From Leptonema illini DSM 21528 (lineage in GTDB: Bacteria; Spirochaetota; Leptospiria; Leptospirales; Leptonemataceae): DNA of 64,000 bases. The stretch is from NCBI RefSeq assembly GCF_000243335.1, contig NZ_JH597773.1, positions 1,447,989 to 1,511,988 of the forward strand, in the 5' to 3' direction. Under the pieces are notes generated by a model that was not told where the DNA came from, made no database searches, and saw only the letters and a program-made list of their open reading frames with translations. Positions 27,282 to 36,558 of the stretch are shown one piece after another (position 1 is the stretch's first letter; the number at the start of each line of letters is the position of its first letter). Made by a program: the position numbers and the translations under genes.

Positions 27282-28093
27282 TGGGCGAACAGAAGAAGCT
27301 GTTGATCGTCAACGACGACGGGCTGCATTCAAGCGGCATGCTGCATCTTGAAAAGGAGCTTTCGCGCGACTTCGAGGTCTGGGCCGTCTGCCCCGATCGG
27401 GAGCGCAGCGCCACCTCGCAGGCCATCACCATTCGAGAGACGCTGCGCCTGACGCATGTGGAAGGGCGGCACTATCATGTGAACGGATTCCCCGCCGATT
27501 GCGTAAACGTCGCCCTTTATGCCGGCGTGTTTCCGCGTTTCGATATCGTCGTCTCGGGCATCAACCATGGCGTCAATCTCGGCGACGACGTACATTACAG
27601 CGGCACGGTCGGAGCGGCGCGGCATGCCGCCGTACATCGCCTGATCGCCGTCGCCATCAGCAGCATCAACCGCGACCATGCGGGAAGCTTCCGGCGTCCG
27701 GCGAAGTGGCTGCGACAGTGGCTGCGGCTCAATCTCGAACATCTGAAACAGGAGTTCGTGTATAACATCAATTATCCATTCGAGCCGCACGATATCGCCG
27801 GCGACGCGCCCTTTCCCGAGGCCGAGGTTACCCGACACGGACGCCGGCTCTACCTCGACGAATATGAGCTGCTTGAGGAATCCGTTACCGGCGATGCTTC
27901 CGATGACAGCTTTCCTCTGGCCGGACGATCGGGCGTGCTGCGTTTGAAAGAGACGATTATGGGACGAGAGGTCGTCGAAGGCACCGATTTTTATGCCGTA
28001 GAGCACGGCAGGGTATCGATCACGCCGCTTTCGCTCAGCACCTTCGACGTCGAAGAGATGGAATTTCTACGGAATCTGATGATGCCTGCATGA
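27281..28093 (+). CDS. surE: 5'/3'-nucleotidase SurE
   Basis: SurE is a metal-dependent survival-protein nucleotidase that removes phosphate from nucleoside monophosphates. The N-terminus LIVNDDGLHSSGM gives the metal-binding aspartates. The second metal block is VSGINHGVNLGDDVHYSGTV, and CPDRERSATS is also conserved. The length of 270 is usual. It overlaps the genes on both sides. Confidence 0.95.
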   Translation: MGEQKKLLIVNDDGLHSSGMLHLEKELSRDFEVWAVCPDRERSATSQAITIRETLRLTHVEGRHYHVNGFPADCVNVALYAGVFPRFDIVVSGINHGVNLGDDVHYSGTVGAARHAAVHRLIAVAISSINRDHAGSFRRPAKWLRQWLRLNLEHLKQEFVYNINYPFEPHDIAGDAPFPEAEVTRHGRRLYLDEYELLEESVTGDASDDSFPLAGRSGVLRLKETIMGREVVEGTDFYAVEHGRVSITPLSLSTFDVEEMEFLRNLMMPA

Positions 28094-28785
28094 TGAACGA
28101 GGATCGCTCACAGCAAAGAGAGCATGCCCTGCTCGAACGCGTTCTCTCACTGAAGCAGATGCTTCTTGAGGGCAGGGGCAGCCCCGTTGATCGCCATGAC
28201 CTGGCCATCTGCTACTATCATCTGGAGAACTTCGATCGTTGTGCCGAACAGCTCGAGATTCTTGCACGAGACACGCCCGACTATATCGACATCAGCCGCG
28301 TCTACTCGCTGCGCAGCCTGGCGCTCGTCATGCTTCACAGATTCGCCGAGGCCGAGGCTCTCATAGAACGCCGTCTGCGCGTCGAGCCCGACGACGTTAT
28401 ACTCCTGAACCTGCTCGGTTACGTATGCGAGAAACAGAATCGTCCCGATGCCGCAATAAGAGCGCACCGACGTGTGCTTTCGATTAAACAGGATCATCCG
28501 AACAGCCTGAACTCGCTCGGGTACCTGCTTACGCTTCATGGAAAGGCCGAGGATTTAGCCGAAGCGGGCAACTGCCTGAAAAAAGCGGTGGAGATCAATC
28601 CGAACTCCGCCGCCTATCTTGATTCGCTCGGCATGTACATGGCGCGCATGGGATTTTTTGATCGAGCGAAAAAGGCCCTTGTCAGGGCGCTCGAAATAGA
28701 TCCGCAGAATATGGAAATCGTCGACCACATGAAAGACGTAGTCAAACGCGAATCACTGGCGCGCGAACAGTCGACCGAGAGCTGA
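28090..28785 (+). CDS. Tetratricopeptide repeat protein
   Basis: This 231-residue protein has no signal peptide. It contains about four TPR-like units, the clearest being SLNSLGYLLTLHGKAEDLAE and AAYLDSLGMYMARMGFFDRA. Such proteins scaffold protein complexes; the partner is unknown. Its ATG overlaps the surE stop, making it the last gene of the sppA operon. A short hairpin with a T-run at 28834-28853 may end the transcript. Confidence 0.85.
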   Translation: MMNEDRSQQREHALLERVLSLKQMLLEGRGSPVDRHDLAICYYHLENFDRCAEQLEILARDTPDYIDISRVYSLRSLALVMLHRFAEAEALIERRLRVEPDDVILLNLLGYVCEKQNRPDAAIRAHRRVLSIKQDHPNSLNSLGYLLTLHGKAEDLAEAGNCLKKAVEINPNSAAYLDSLGMYMARMGFFDRAKKALVRALEIDPQNMEIVDHMKDVVKRESLAREQSTES

Positions 28786-28860
28786 TACTGTTGTCTATGG
28801 CCGGCCGATTCTGCGCCGAACCTGCACCATCGCACTTCGGTAATTCCGAAATTTTCCCAT

Positions 28861-29565
28861 TCAACCGCCATTCGACGACATCCGCCAGCCGAGCGGTTGG
28901 GCCTCAATGCTCTCATAGAGATAGAAATACTCCCGTCGATCAACTCCGCGGCATTGCAAGAAAGGAAAGAGAGAGATCAGCTCGCCCGACATCGTTCGCA
29001 GATAAAGCTCGCCGGAACGCAAAGGCGCATCAATCTGCACTACCTCTTCTGCCGGCACGGTTGCTCCGCCATGCACCATGCAGCTGATCAGCTGATCGCC
29101 CGCGGCCAGCATCAACGGGGCCTGTGAGAGCATGCCATAACTGAGCAGAGCATGCACAAGAGACGAGAAGACCATAAGACATTCTGTGGCCTTTTCTTCA
29201 CAGAGCTCGCCCTGCGTGAGTAGCTCATGCCTTATGCAGAAGAGTCGCTCCGTGACCGGACGCAGTCGGTGTTCGTGGTAGTCGATCACATCGGGCCAGA
29301 TCGTTGAATCACGCAATCTTACGTGCAGCTTTTCGGAGAAATAGGCCCAGACTGAAACCGAGCTCAGCCTCAGGCCTCTTGTGATGAACTCAGTCAGCGG
29401 TGCATCGATGGTGCCGGCATCTCGGCATCCGGCGGCAAAAAGGGCGGTGTGGTACTTGATCACGGCATCGGCCAGGTCTATCAGGCGCAGCAGACGTTCG
29501 AACGGTTCCTTCTGTATCTCGAATTGCTCACGAAGGTGGGCAATGTGTTCAGGCAACGGTTTCAT
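28861..29565 (-). CDS. Hypothetical helical protein
   Basis: This 234-residue protein is mostly helical. Its last third has a small beta-rich portion (ELYLRTMSGELISLFPFLQC) of the kind that follows helical regulatory domains in signalling proteins. No catalytic motif or signal peptide is seen and the family is unknown. It stands alone, convergent with the TPR gene. Confidence 0.5.
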   Translation of the reverse strand: MKPLPEHIAHLREQFEIQKEPFERLLRLIDLADAVIKYHTALFAAGCRDAGTIDAPLTEFITRGLRLSSVSVWAYFSEKLHVRLRDSTIWPDVIDYHEHRLRPVTERLFCIRHELLTQGELCEEKATECLMVFSSLVHALLSYGMLSQAPLMLAAGDQLISCMVHGGATVPAEEVVQIDAPLRSGELYLRTMSGELISLFPFLQCRGVDRREYFYLYESIEAQPLGWRMSSNGG

Positions 29566-29649
29566 ACTGAACTCGGGGGAAAATAGTCCCGAGTTAAATA
29601 GGTCTCATTCGCAATAACCATCCATATCCAGAATAGTATAAAAGCGATG

Positions 29650-30597
29650 TCAGACCGAATGCTTCGACTTCAGATGTTCGGCCAGGAATTGTGCCAGGCG
29701 GTCGGGATGGGTGGCGAAGAGGATGTGTGATCCGCCTTCGATCGTGAGATCGGGCGCCTTGTGGCTCGACACTTTCGGGTAGGACAATAGCGGATCTCTC
29801 GTCCCATGCGCAGAGATGCAATCGGAGTAAAAGGGCTCGGGCACACCCTGCCATTGTCGAATCCAGCGCGGGCCTTCGAAGAAGATCGTGCGCGGAAAAC
29901 GCGCGAACATGCGGCCATACTCGACGGAATCACGCACTCCGATTCGAAAGACGGGATACAGGGCGGCGGTAACGCTCTGCGCCAGGCCGCGCAGAAACAC
30001 AGGCGGTCGCGGCAGGCTGGCCGCCCGATGCATAATCGGGTTCAGATCGTTACCTGAAAAGGCCGTGCAGAGCAGGACGCATTGCTTCGCCTCAAGCATG
30101 CCCTTCATACGCAGGATCTGCAGCATCATGCCGCCCATCGAATATCCGATGACCATGTCGTAGGGATCGTCGGGCAAAATGCCCTGAGCAAGCAAAGAGG
30201 CCAGGCTTTCGAGAGAATCGACCTCGCCGGCCATCACATCGGGATATTCAAGAAAAGAGTGCAGAACGGGCACGGAAAGAAGCGGTTCAAGCTCTTCGAT
30301 GATGCGAGCGAACATCATGCGATCGGCGCCAAGGCCGGGAATCCAGAGAAGGCGCAGAGGACGCGGCCCATGCGACGCCACCGGGCGGATGGCCCGAATG
30401 AGCGGCCCGGTCGCGCCGGACGTTTGCAGTTGCTTTTTGTTATCACGCTGCGGACGTGAGCCCGCCCGCTTCTTTGAGGCGGCGGACTTACTAATAGCGG
30501 CTGATTTCTTTGAGGCCGTATTTCTGGAAGACGTCGATCTTCTGGCCGCTTTCTTTCCCGTCTTTTTCGCAGATTTCTTCGCTTGCTTCGCGGCCAT
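29650..30597 (-). CDS. Alpha/beta hydrolase with lysine/alanine-rich N-terminal tail
   Basis: The hydrolase domain starts at about residue 75 with LLWIPGLGADRMMF. It has the nucleophile elbow GYSMGGMMLQIL, an acid in ISAHGTRDPLL and the catalytic histidine in IEGGSHILFATHPDR, so the triad looks complete. Ahead of it is a tail of about 55 residues made almost only of K, A, S and R (KSAKKTGKKAARRSTSS), like a histone H1 or bacterial histone-like tail. The ATG at 30597 opens that tail. Tail and enzyme are in one frame with no sign of a shift. Nucleic-acid association is an inference. Confidence 0.75.
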   Translation of the reverse strand: MAAKQAKKSAKKTGKKAARRSTSSRNTASKKSAAISKSAASKKRAGSRPQRDNKKQLQTSGATGPLIRAIRPVASHGPRPLRLLWIPGLGADRMMFARIIEELEPLLSVPVLHSFLEYPDVMAGEVDSLESLASLLAQGILPDDPYDMVIGYSMGGMMLQILRMKGMLEAKQCVLLCTAFSGNDLNPIMHRAASLPRPPVFLRGLAQSVTAALYPVFRIGVRDSVEYGRMFARFPRTIFFEGPRWIRQWQGVPEPFYSDCISAHGTRDPLLSYPKVSSHKAPDLTIEGGSHILFATHPDRLAQFLAEHLKSKHSV

Positions 30598-30653
30598 AAT
30601 CCAACCTGATATACGCGGCAAAGATGGCAAGCACTCTACGCCGCAAGCGCGCC

Positions 30654-31934
30654 TCAGCCGCGAATCACGAGATACTTCTTCTTGCCGACGCGCACCGCAT
30701 ATTCACCGGGGAATGCAAGCGCCATCTTCGCATCCTTCACCGTTTCGAGAGTATCGCCTATCTTCACCGAGCCGGCCTCGATCAGACGCTTCACGGCGCT
30801 CATGCTTGCCTCGGTGCCCGACTCGACCAGGATCTTCGCAAGCTCGGCCTTTCCGTCCGTCTGCATCGTCGTCGGCACGTCAAAAACGGGCGTATCGGGC
30901 GGAAGCACCATCTTATCCTGACGGGCGGCGCTTTTCTCGGACTCCCACTTCTCCCGTGCCGCCTTGCCCTCGCCCGGATGAAGCCAGTCCACAAGCAGCT
31001 CGCCGAGCTTCTTTTTGAAATCCATCGGATTCGTGCCTTTTTCGATGGCCTCTTTCATCTGAGTCATCTCGGAATCCGGCACGTCGGTTAACAGCGTGTA
31101 GTAGTTCCACATCAGATCGTCCGATACCGACATCGTCTTCGCGAAGATCTGATACGGCGTCTCGTCGATGCCGATATAGTTGCCGAACGACTTCGACATC
31201 TTTTTTACGCCGTCCAGGCCGACAAGAAGCGGCATCGTGACGATGCACTGGCCTGCCTGCCCGAACTGCTCCTGTAAGGTGCGCCCGACAAGCAGGTTAA
31301 ACTTCTGGTCGGTACCGCCCAGCTCAACGTCGGATTCGAGGGCTACTGAGTCATAGCCCTGAATCAGCGGATACATGAACTCGATCATGCTGATCGAATC
31401 GCCGGCCGCCATACGCTTCTGAAAGTCGTCACGCTCGATCATGCGAGCTACCGTATAACGTGCAGTCAGACCGAGCACGTCTTCAAAACGCATATCGGCC
31501 AGCCATTTGGAGTTGAATACGATTTCGGTTTTCTCTCGATCGAGAATACGGTAGACCTGACGTTCGTAGGTCTTCGCGTTCTCGATCACCTCTTCTTTTG
31601 TAAGACGTTTTCGCGTCGCCGAACGTCCTGTCGGATCGCCGATCATGCCCGTAAAGTCACCGATCAGAAAGAGGATGCGATGGCCCATCTCCTGAAAATG
31701 GCGCAGCTTGCGAAGCAGCACCGTATGGCCGAGATGCAGATCGGGCGCCGTCGGGTCAAATCCGGCCTTGATCTTCAGCGGACGCTTCTCGCGACGGGCA
31801 CGTTCAAGCAGTTGCAGAAGCTCCTTCTCGGGAAGGATCTCTTCGGTGCCGCGCTTGATCTTCTCGAAGTCCGCCTTCGTTTCGTTTGAGATGGGAAGCT
31901 CTTTCGCTTCCGGTGTCGTTTCTTTACCGGCCAT
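30654..31934 (-). CDS. tyrS: Tyrosyl-tRNA synthetase
   Basis: TyrS charges tRNA-Tyr. The class I motifs are HLGH at residues 67-70 and KKMSKSFGN near residue 243. The [14 protein letters not shown] context is that of the TyrZ-type bacterial enzyme. The C-terminal 70 residues form an S4-like RNA-binding domain ([17 protein letters not shown]). It lies between the hydrolase gene and ubiX on the same strand. Confidence 0.95.
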   Translation of the reverse strand: MAGKETTPEAKELPISNETKADFEKIKRGTEEILPEKELLQLLERARREKRPLKIKAGFDPTAPDLHLGHTVLLRKLRHFQEMGHRILFLIGDFTGMIGDPTGRSATRKRLTKEEVIENAKTYERQVYRILDREKTEIVFNSKWLADMRFEDVLGLTARYTVARMIERDDFQKRMAAGDSISMIEFMYPLIQGYDSVALESDVELGGTDQKFNLLVGRTLQEQFGQAGQCIVTMPLLVGLDGVKKMSKSFGNYIGIDETPYQIFAKTMSVSDDLMWNYYTLLTDVPDSEMTQMKEAIEKGTNPMDFKKKLGELLVDWLHPGEGKAAREKWESEKSAARQDKMVLPPDTPVFDVPTTMQTDGKAELAKILVESGTEASMSAVKRLIEAGSVKIGDTLETVKDAKMALAFPGEYAVRVGKKKYLVIRG

Positions 31935-31990
31935 TTTGTATATCTCTTCGTAGATCTCTATGATCGTTCGGATTCGAGAGGAAGACGCGA

Positions 31991-32653
31991 TCAGGGATTC
32001 TGGATCGCCTTCGTTTCTCCCTCCCAGGCAGGGAACAGGTTTTGAGAGAGGCCGAGAAGGGCAAGGATTCTACCGGCGATGAAACGGCCCAGATCGTCGA
32101 AGCTCTGCGGCTTCTGATAGAAGGCAGGCGAGGCGGGCAGAACGATACCGCCGGCCTCGGTCAGCGCCGTCATGTTACGCAGATGGATCAGGCTGTAGGG
32201 CGCCTCGCGCGGAACGACGATCAGCCGTCGCCGCTCTTTCAGCGTCACATCGGCCGCACGCTCGATCAGATTCGATGTATAACCGGCGGCGATACCGGCC
32301 ATCGTCTTCATCGAACAGGGGCAGATGACCATGCCATGATACGGAGCCGATCCGCTTGCCGGCCTGGCCCCGATGTCGCGGTAATCGGCGATATCAAAGT
32401 CATGCAGAACCGACGGGCTCGATCCCGCTGCCTGCAAGGCCCGCTCCGTCGCATATCTCAGCAGATCAAGCGGATTTTCAAGGGCCGTGTCGAACTCCTG
32501 ATTGAAGACGCGGATGGCCGCCGGGCTGACGATGAGCGTGCTGCGCCCTGCAACGCCGGTCAGAAGCGCCTGTAGCAGATGCAGGCCGTACAGCGATCCG
32601 CTTGCTCCGGTAAGGCCGATAATCAGGGAGATAGGCGTCGGGTTCGATTGCAT
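31991..32653 (-). CDS. ubiX: Flavin prenyltransferase UbiX
   Basis: UbiX makes prenylated FMN, the cofactor of UbiD-type decarboxylases. Signature blocks are [20 protein letters not shown] at the N-terminus, [20 protein letters not shown] for FMN and phosphate binding, and [13 protein letters not shown] with the conserved arginine. The length of 220 is slightly above usual. It lies upstream of tyrS, with 56 bases between them. Confidence 0.93.
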   Translation of the reverse strand: MQSNPTPISLIIGLTGASGSLYGLHLLQALLTGVAGRSTLIVSPAAIRVFNQEFDTALENPLDLLRYATERALQAAGSSPSVLHDFDIADYRDIGARPASGSAPYHGMVICPCSMKTMAGIAAGYTSNLIERAADVTLKERRRLIVVPREAPYSLIHLRNMTALTEAGGIVLPASPAFYQKPQSFDDLGRFIAGRILALLGLSQNLFPAWEGETKAIQNP

Positions 32654-32759
32654 GTAACAGGCAAGGGATCGCCGGGCCAGGCGGCAAGCGGATTTGGTTC
32701 CACGAAAGCAGGCGAATAATAGGGGGCAAGGGGAGGCTACCTTGATGCCAGCGAAATAT

Positions 32760-32925
32760 CGGGCTCAAGGCGTTTCGCGTCCACGAAAGGCACGAAAAAC
32801 GCGAAACTCGAGTAGGGGCTCAGCGGCGAAATATAATCGGCTATAAACTGCCTTCTGCTCAGCCTCCCGGTCAGAAGGCTTTTTGAACCGCTGAGGAAGA
32901 GGAGGGCGCGGAGATAGAACCGAGA
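32760..32925. repeat. Dispersed repeat copy A
   Basis: This segment carries CGCGTCCACGAAAGGC, then ACGCGAAACTCG, and after a variable middle the stretch GAACCGCTGAGGAAGAGGAG with GGGCGCGGAGATAG. A near-identical order occurs at 34153-34310, and partial copies at 35812-35880 and 58255-58680. No gene occupies the gap 32654-33008. Confidence 0.75.
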
Positions 32926-33008
32926 GAGGAGTCTTTGTTAAGTGGTGAGGGATCCGGTGAAAGAGGTAAAAACGCTGATTTGGCTGATTTGGCATCCTGG
33001 GTCGGTCG

Positions 33009-33506
33009 CTATTCGGCTTTGAACTTATAATAATCAGAATCGATCATTTTTTCCATTATTGTCTTTCCATTTTCCTTTTTTTCAAGCGTGCATGCGGAGG
33101 TGCCACAACTCCATAAGGTACTGACGACTCTTTGTTGATCATCGAACAGGTGGATGGTTCCACGACCTCGGTACGCAGTGCCGGCATCAAACTCGAAAGT
33201 AAATTGGCTCTGGGGTTCAGAGTAGGTAAGGTGATATGAGTTATACATTCCGAGGATCAACCCGTTCTCAACGGGGAATTGAAAGGTGTACAATCCGTCA
33301 GCTGACTTGGAGCAGCCTGTTATAGATTCGAAATCGGGAAATTCTTTTAGCAGAAGGGAATTATTTCTCTTAAGAACGTCTGGTAGCCTGCACTCTTCGG
33401 TGCCGGCTTCAGAGCATCCAGGCAATGAGGAGAGCAACAGCAGAATGGGGAGGATTGTTTTCGCTCGAAAAAGCTTTGCCAGTTTTGCTGTCAGTTTAAG
33501 GCCCAT
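33009..33506 (-). CDS. Putative lipoprotein, unknown function
   Basis: This 165-residue protein has a hydrophobic core ending in a lipobox (LLLLSSLPGC) at about residue 31. The mature part has four more cysteines and a beta-rich pattern. Its first codons (MGLKLTAKLA) fall inside a repeat shared with the nucleotidyltransferase gene at 36558, so the start may be a captured sequence; a later start is possible. A TTGACG/17/TAGAAT promoter lies in the repeat. The family is unknown. Confidence 0.6.
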   Translation of the reverse strand: MGLKLTAKLAKLFRAKTILPILLLLSSLPGCSEAGTEECRLPDVLKRNNSLLLKEFPDFESITGCSKSADGLYTFQFPVENGLILGMYNSYHLTYSEPQSQFTFEFDAGTAYRGRGTIHLFDDQQRVVSTLWSCGTSACTLEKKENGKTIMEKMIDSDYYKFKAE

Positions 33507-33567
33507 TGTTTATGCGCTCACCTTGCGAGCGATTCTACCAGTGTATGGTTACGTCGTCAAGCAAGCC
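33475..33567 (-). repeat. Promoter-bearing repeat, copy 1
   Basis: About 90 bases here match 36527-36615. Both contain, on the minus strand, TTGACG (here 33560-33555), a 17-base spacer and TAGAAT (33537-33532), then a ribosome site and the start ATGGGCCTTxAACTGACAGC. Each copy drives a different minus-strand gene. The rest of the gap up to 33803 holds no recognisable gene. Confidence 0.8.
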
Positions 33568-33803
33568 CTGCAAAAGCGTGAGATTCTTGCGGGGCTTTAC
33601 GTGCATGGCGGCGGGCGAACAGTCCGTAGTAGACGTAGTAGATTACACTCGACTTTCGACGGATACTTTCCCGACCGGAGCCGGGCCATTTTTTTCCACG
33701 TCTCTGTCACGAATGACTGTTCATCCCCGTAACCCTTCCGTGAAATGGTTCTTGTAGGGCGTCGGGCAGCGGAGCTCTGCGATCCCATTTCTGGAGTACA
33801 ATT

Positions 33804-34145
33804 GTGAACAATCTGCCGCCGTGTCCCTCATGTAATAGTGACTTAACCTATGAAGATAGCGGTCTGCTGGTCTGTCCGTCATGCGGGCATGAATGGTCCG
33901 CTGAAGAATCGAGCGAAACCGCCGAAGAAGCGCGGGTCGTGCGCGATGCATTCGGCAACGAACTTCACGATGGAGATTCGATCACCATTATCAAGGATCT
34001 GAAAGTCAAGGGCGCCTCTTCTGCTCTCAAGATGGGAACGCGTGTGAAGAACATACGCCTTGTGGAAGGAGATCATAATATCGACTGTAAGATCGACGGC
34101 TTCGGTCCTATGCAGCTCAAGTCGGAGTTCGTGAAGAAGGCTTAG
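33804..34145 (+). CDS. yjdM: YjdM/PhnA-like zinc-ribbon protein
   Basis: This 113-residue protein has an N-terminal zinc ribbon ([20 protein letters not shown], then CGHEW). The typical PhnA C-terminal domain follows, with [20 protein letters not shown] and [12 protein letters not shown]. The family was once linked to phosphonate use, but its function is unsettled. It is complete and starts at GTG. Confidence 0.92.
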   Translation: MNNLPPCPSCNSDLTYEDSGLLVCPSCGHEWSAEESSETAEEARVVRDAFGNELHDGDSITIIKDLKVKGASSALKMGTRVKNIRLVEGDHNIDCKIDGFGPMQLKSEFVKKA

Positions 34146-34152
34146 TCAGGGG

Positions 34153-34310
34153 AATACAGATTGCTTCGCGTCCACGAAAGGCGCGAAAAACGCGAAACTC
34201 GAATAGGGGCGGAGTCTTATGCGCTTTGGCCGGATTCCTGGCCAGTTCTCTGGACGGAAGGCTGTTTGAACCGCGGAGGAAGAGGAGGGCGCGGAGATAG
34301 AGCGGAGAGG
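34153..34310. repeat. Dispersed repeat copy B
   Basis: This copy has the same order of blocks as 32760-32925: CGCGTCCACGAAAGGC, ACGCGAAACTCG, then CTGGCCAGTTCTCTGGACGG and GAACCGCGGAGGAAGAGGAG. It follows the yjdM stop directly. Confidence 0.75.
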
Positions 34311-34341
34311 GCATTTTTTATTCAGTAGTGTGTACAGATCG

Positions 34342-34470
34342 AATTGTGTCCCGAATTCAGTTAGAGGTTGAAAAGACGGATCCCTTGATTCCCTTACGGA
34401 GGGCTCCAGGTGAAGTAGGACGAACAGTCAAGATACAGTCAAACAAAAAAGTTAGGCGACAGCAGATTTG
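34342..34470 (+). mobile_element. 5'-end fragment of the IS256-type element
   Basis: This stretch matches the start of the complete IS256-type element at 37811-39189, but in the opposite orientation. It has the terminal TGTCCCGAATTCAGTTAGAG, the leader CCCTTACGGAGGG and the first transposase codons. In this copy the third codon is TAG. The rest of the element is absent, so it is a decayed end left by an older insertion or a rearrangement. Confidence 0.75.
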
Positions 34471-34519
34471 AGTCCACGAATTCGTGTTTTTCGGGGACCA
34501 GGAACGAACACTCTCTTTC

Positions 34520-35722
34520 TCACTCCATCGTATCGGCTTCGGCCTCGGGCCAGAGCTGCGGAAAGAGAAAACGAAGAGAGGGGAATGGTATAGAAAAGTA
34601 GACAGGGCTGCGCGGTGATTCGGACTTGAGCAATCCGTAATGAAGAAGGCTTGCAAGGAACCGCCGGCCCGTTCGTTCGCCGAGGCCGGTCATGGCGATG
34701 AAGCGTCCTCGATCAAGAGGACCGGTCAGGGCGACGTAGTGAAGCGCCTCCGTGCCCTCGACCTTGATCGTAGATTTTTCGCTCCCGACCTGAAACGGAT
34801 GCAGAGATAGAAAGGTTAACAGATCTCTGATCCCCTCTCTCAGGCGACTCAGTTTCAGCATCTGCTGCATGAACTGAACCTGATCGGTGCATATCGTCAG
34901 AAAAAAATCGATGAATTGAACAAGCCCTTCCTGTGAAAGCTCGCCGCGACCATCAAGATCGTTGCGGCGCGGCAGATCGGCATCATTCAGGTAACGGTAG
35001 TATTCCTCCTGACGGCGCGCCATGCCTCGCATGACCGACCAGAGGCCTCCGGTTAACTGCATGCGATAAAGAAGCAGATGCGAGTGCAGTCGTGCCGTGC
35101 GTCCGTTACCGTCGGCAAAGGGATGAAAATATGCCAGACGATGATGCGAAGCGGCCACGCCGATCAGGGATTTCTCGCCGGCCGGCAGATTCCTGTAGCC
35201 GTTTGCCCATGCATCGAGATAACGTTCTATATCACGCTCGGGAGGTAGATGTCGGCCGACAGCAACAGGCCGGCTGCGTATCTCGCCCGGAATCATGATT
35301 TCGCCGTCTTCGCTTCGGCAATCTTCAGGTGGCAGTCTATCGAAGAGGCTACGATGGATCTCTGACACTGCATCCACTGTATAGAGGTCAGCCAGAGGGC
35401 GGTTCATCCAGAGATCATCAAGCTTTCGTTCCGCCTCCAGATGACTGACGGCAAGTCGCTGCCTTCGGGCGATTTCGCTATCTGAATCAACCTGCCGCAG
35501 AAGCGCCCGCTCAATGTCGGATGGTCGCGCGTGCTGACCTTCAATTCGATTCGTGTAATAAGAGTTCATGGCACGCAGAAGGGGGCGCAGCGGCTCAAGA
35601 ATCGCCCCGTGCGAAAGCAGGGCCGTCGCCTGACGAATCAGGGCTCCTGCCTTCTCATGAAGCGGATCAAGCACCCGATCCTCGGGCATGAGCGGCGAAA
35701 TCTTGTGTAGTATGGACGACAT
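34520..35722 (-). CDS. Fic-domain protein with N-terminal inhibitory motif
   Basis: Fic enzymes usually transfer AMP from ATP to a target protein. The full active-site motif HPFADGNGRTARLHSHLL is present near residue 196. A TNRIEGQ segment near residue 54 fits the (S/T)xxxE(G/N) inhibitory helix, so this is an autoinhibited class. The C-terminal part looks like a winged helix (GERTGRRFLASLLHYGLL). The ATG at 35722 was chosen; a TTG at 35773 would add 17 residues. The upstream region carries an inverted repeat. Confidence 0.88.
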   Translation of the reverse strand: MSSILHKISPLMPEDRVLDPLHEKAGALIRQATALLSHGAILEPLRPLLRAMNSYYTNRIEGQHARPSDIERALLRQVDSDSEIARRQRLAVSHLEAERKLDDLWMNRPLADLYTVDAVSEIHRSLFDRLPPEDCRSEDGEIMIPGEIRSRPVAVGRHLPPERDIERYLDAWANGYRNLPAGEKSLIGVAASHHRLAYFHPFADGNGRTARLHSHLLLYRMQLTGGLWSVMRGMARRQEEYYRYLNDADLPRRNDLDGRGELSQEGLVQFIDFFLTICTDQVQFMQQMLKLSRLREGIRDLLTFLSLHPFQVGSEKSTIKVEGTEALHYVALTGPLDRGRFIAMTGLGERTGRRFLASLLHYGLLKSESPRSPVYFSIPFPSLRFLFPQLWPEAEADTME

Positions 35723-35760
35723 TCTGGCCAGTTCTCTGGTGACTACAGAAGCACGGGAAT

Positions 35761-35797
35761 AGTTGAAATTCAAGCGTTTTCTATGATATTTTCAACT
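35761..35797. promoter_or_regulatory. Inverted repeat upstream of the Fic gene
   Basis: AGTTGAAA at 35761-35768 and TTTCAACT at 35790-35797 form an 8-bp inverted repeat about 40 bases upstream of the Fic start. It could be an operator for the winged-helix end of Fic or for another regulator. Function is inferred. Confidence 0.4.
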
Positions 35798-35811
35798 TTC
35801 GTGGACATGTT

Positions 35812-35880
35812 TCTGGCCAGTTCTCTGGACGGAAGGCTGTTTGAACCACAGAGGCCGCCGAGGGCGCGGAGAGATCATAG
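35812..35880. repeat. Dispersed repeat, partial copy C
   Basis: CTGGCCAGTTCTCTGGACGG followed by GAAGGCTGTTTGAACC and GAGGGCGCGGAGA repeats the second half of 34153-34310. A CTGGCCAGTTCTCTGG core also lies at 35724-35739, inside or next to the start of the Fic gene. Confidence 0.7.
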
Positions 35881-35930
35881 AGAGAGGATGAGTGGGGTTG
35901 TGCTCGGGGGTGCAGCGTGAATGCTCTGCT

Positions 35931-36266
35931 TTACTGACCTGAGTATATGCTACTCAAAGCGGTTTTTAATTCGGGAATTTCCTGAGAAACGGTATACCAG
36001 ACTTGTTCGATCTCCACAGCGTGGTACTGGTGGATCAGGATATTCCGAAATGCACCCCAGTCTCTCCATGGAATTTCGGCATGCTTCCAACAGAATTCAT
36101 CGGACAATCGCTTCGCTGCTTCCCCTATAATCATCAACTGATAGATGACCGCTGATTGCGTTTTTTCGTCAGTATGGAAAGCCGTTTCAGAGATACCCAC
36201 AACGAAGTTCTGAATAGCCGTGCATGCCGAGATCATGTCCTTAACTGTCTCAATATCACGCTGCAT
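35931..36266 (-). CDS. hepT: HepT-like HEPN toxin
   Basis: This 111-residue protein of the DUF86/HepT family is a helical HEPN ribonuclease toxin. The RX4HXY motif is intact as RNILIHQY near residue 74. MIIGEAAKRLSDEF is the typical second helix. Its start overlaps the end of mntA by 11 bases. In studied pairs the MntA partner AMPylates the tyrosine of this motif to silence the toxin. Confidence 0.93.
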   Translation of the reverse strand: MQRDIETVKDMISACTAIQNFVVGISETAFHTDEKTQSAVIYQLMIIGEAAKRLSDEFCWKHAEIPWRDWGAFRNILIHQYHAVEIEQVWYTVSQEIPELKTALSSIYSGQ

Positions 36267-36558
36267 AGATGATCTTCAGGTGCTTTACAATGTCTTCTTT
36301 CCGTGCTGAGTTGCTCATCCTGTCCAGTGCCGATTGCGTGATAATATCGACAGGCCGCCCGAAATACGATTCAAAGTCCCTTTGCATGCGAACATGGTCG
36401 AGCAGGCCGATTTGCGCAGAAGGTGCAAAAACGACAAGCAAGTCTATATCGCTGTCAGCCCGTGCTTGCCCTCGGGCGAATGAGCCGAAAACGCTGAGTT
36501 GACTGATTTGCCATTTTGCACAGATGTTTGCCAGTTCTGCTGTCAGTTCAAGGCCCAT
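36256..36558 (-). CDS. mntA: MntA-like nucleotidyltransferase antitoxin
   Basis: This 100-residue minimal nucleotidyltransferase carries VFGSFARGQARADSDIDLLV near residue 23, with the GSx10DxD metal site complete. It acts as the antitoxin for HepT, encoded directly downstream. The first codons (MGLELTAELA) lie in the promoter-bearing repeat shared with 33475-33567. TTGACG/17/TAGAAT and a GGGGAG ribosome site precede the ATG. Confidence 0.93.
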   Translation of the reverse strand: MGLELTAELANICAKWQISQLSVFGSFARGQARADSDIDLLVVFAPSAQIGLLDHVRMQRDFESYFGRPVDIITQSALDRMSNSARKEDIVKHLKIIYAA

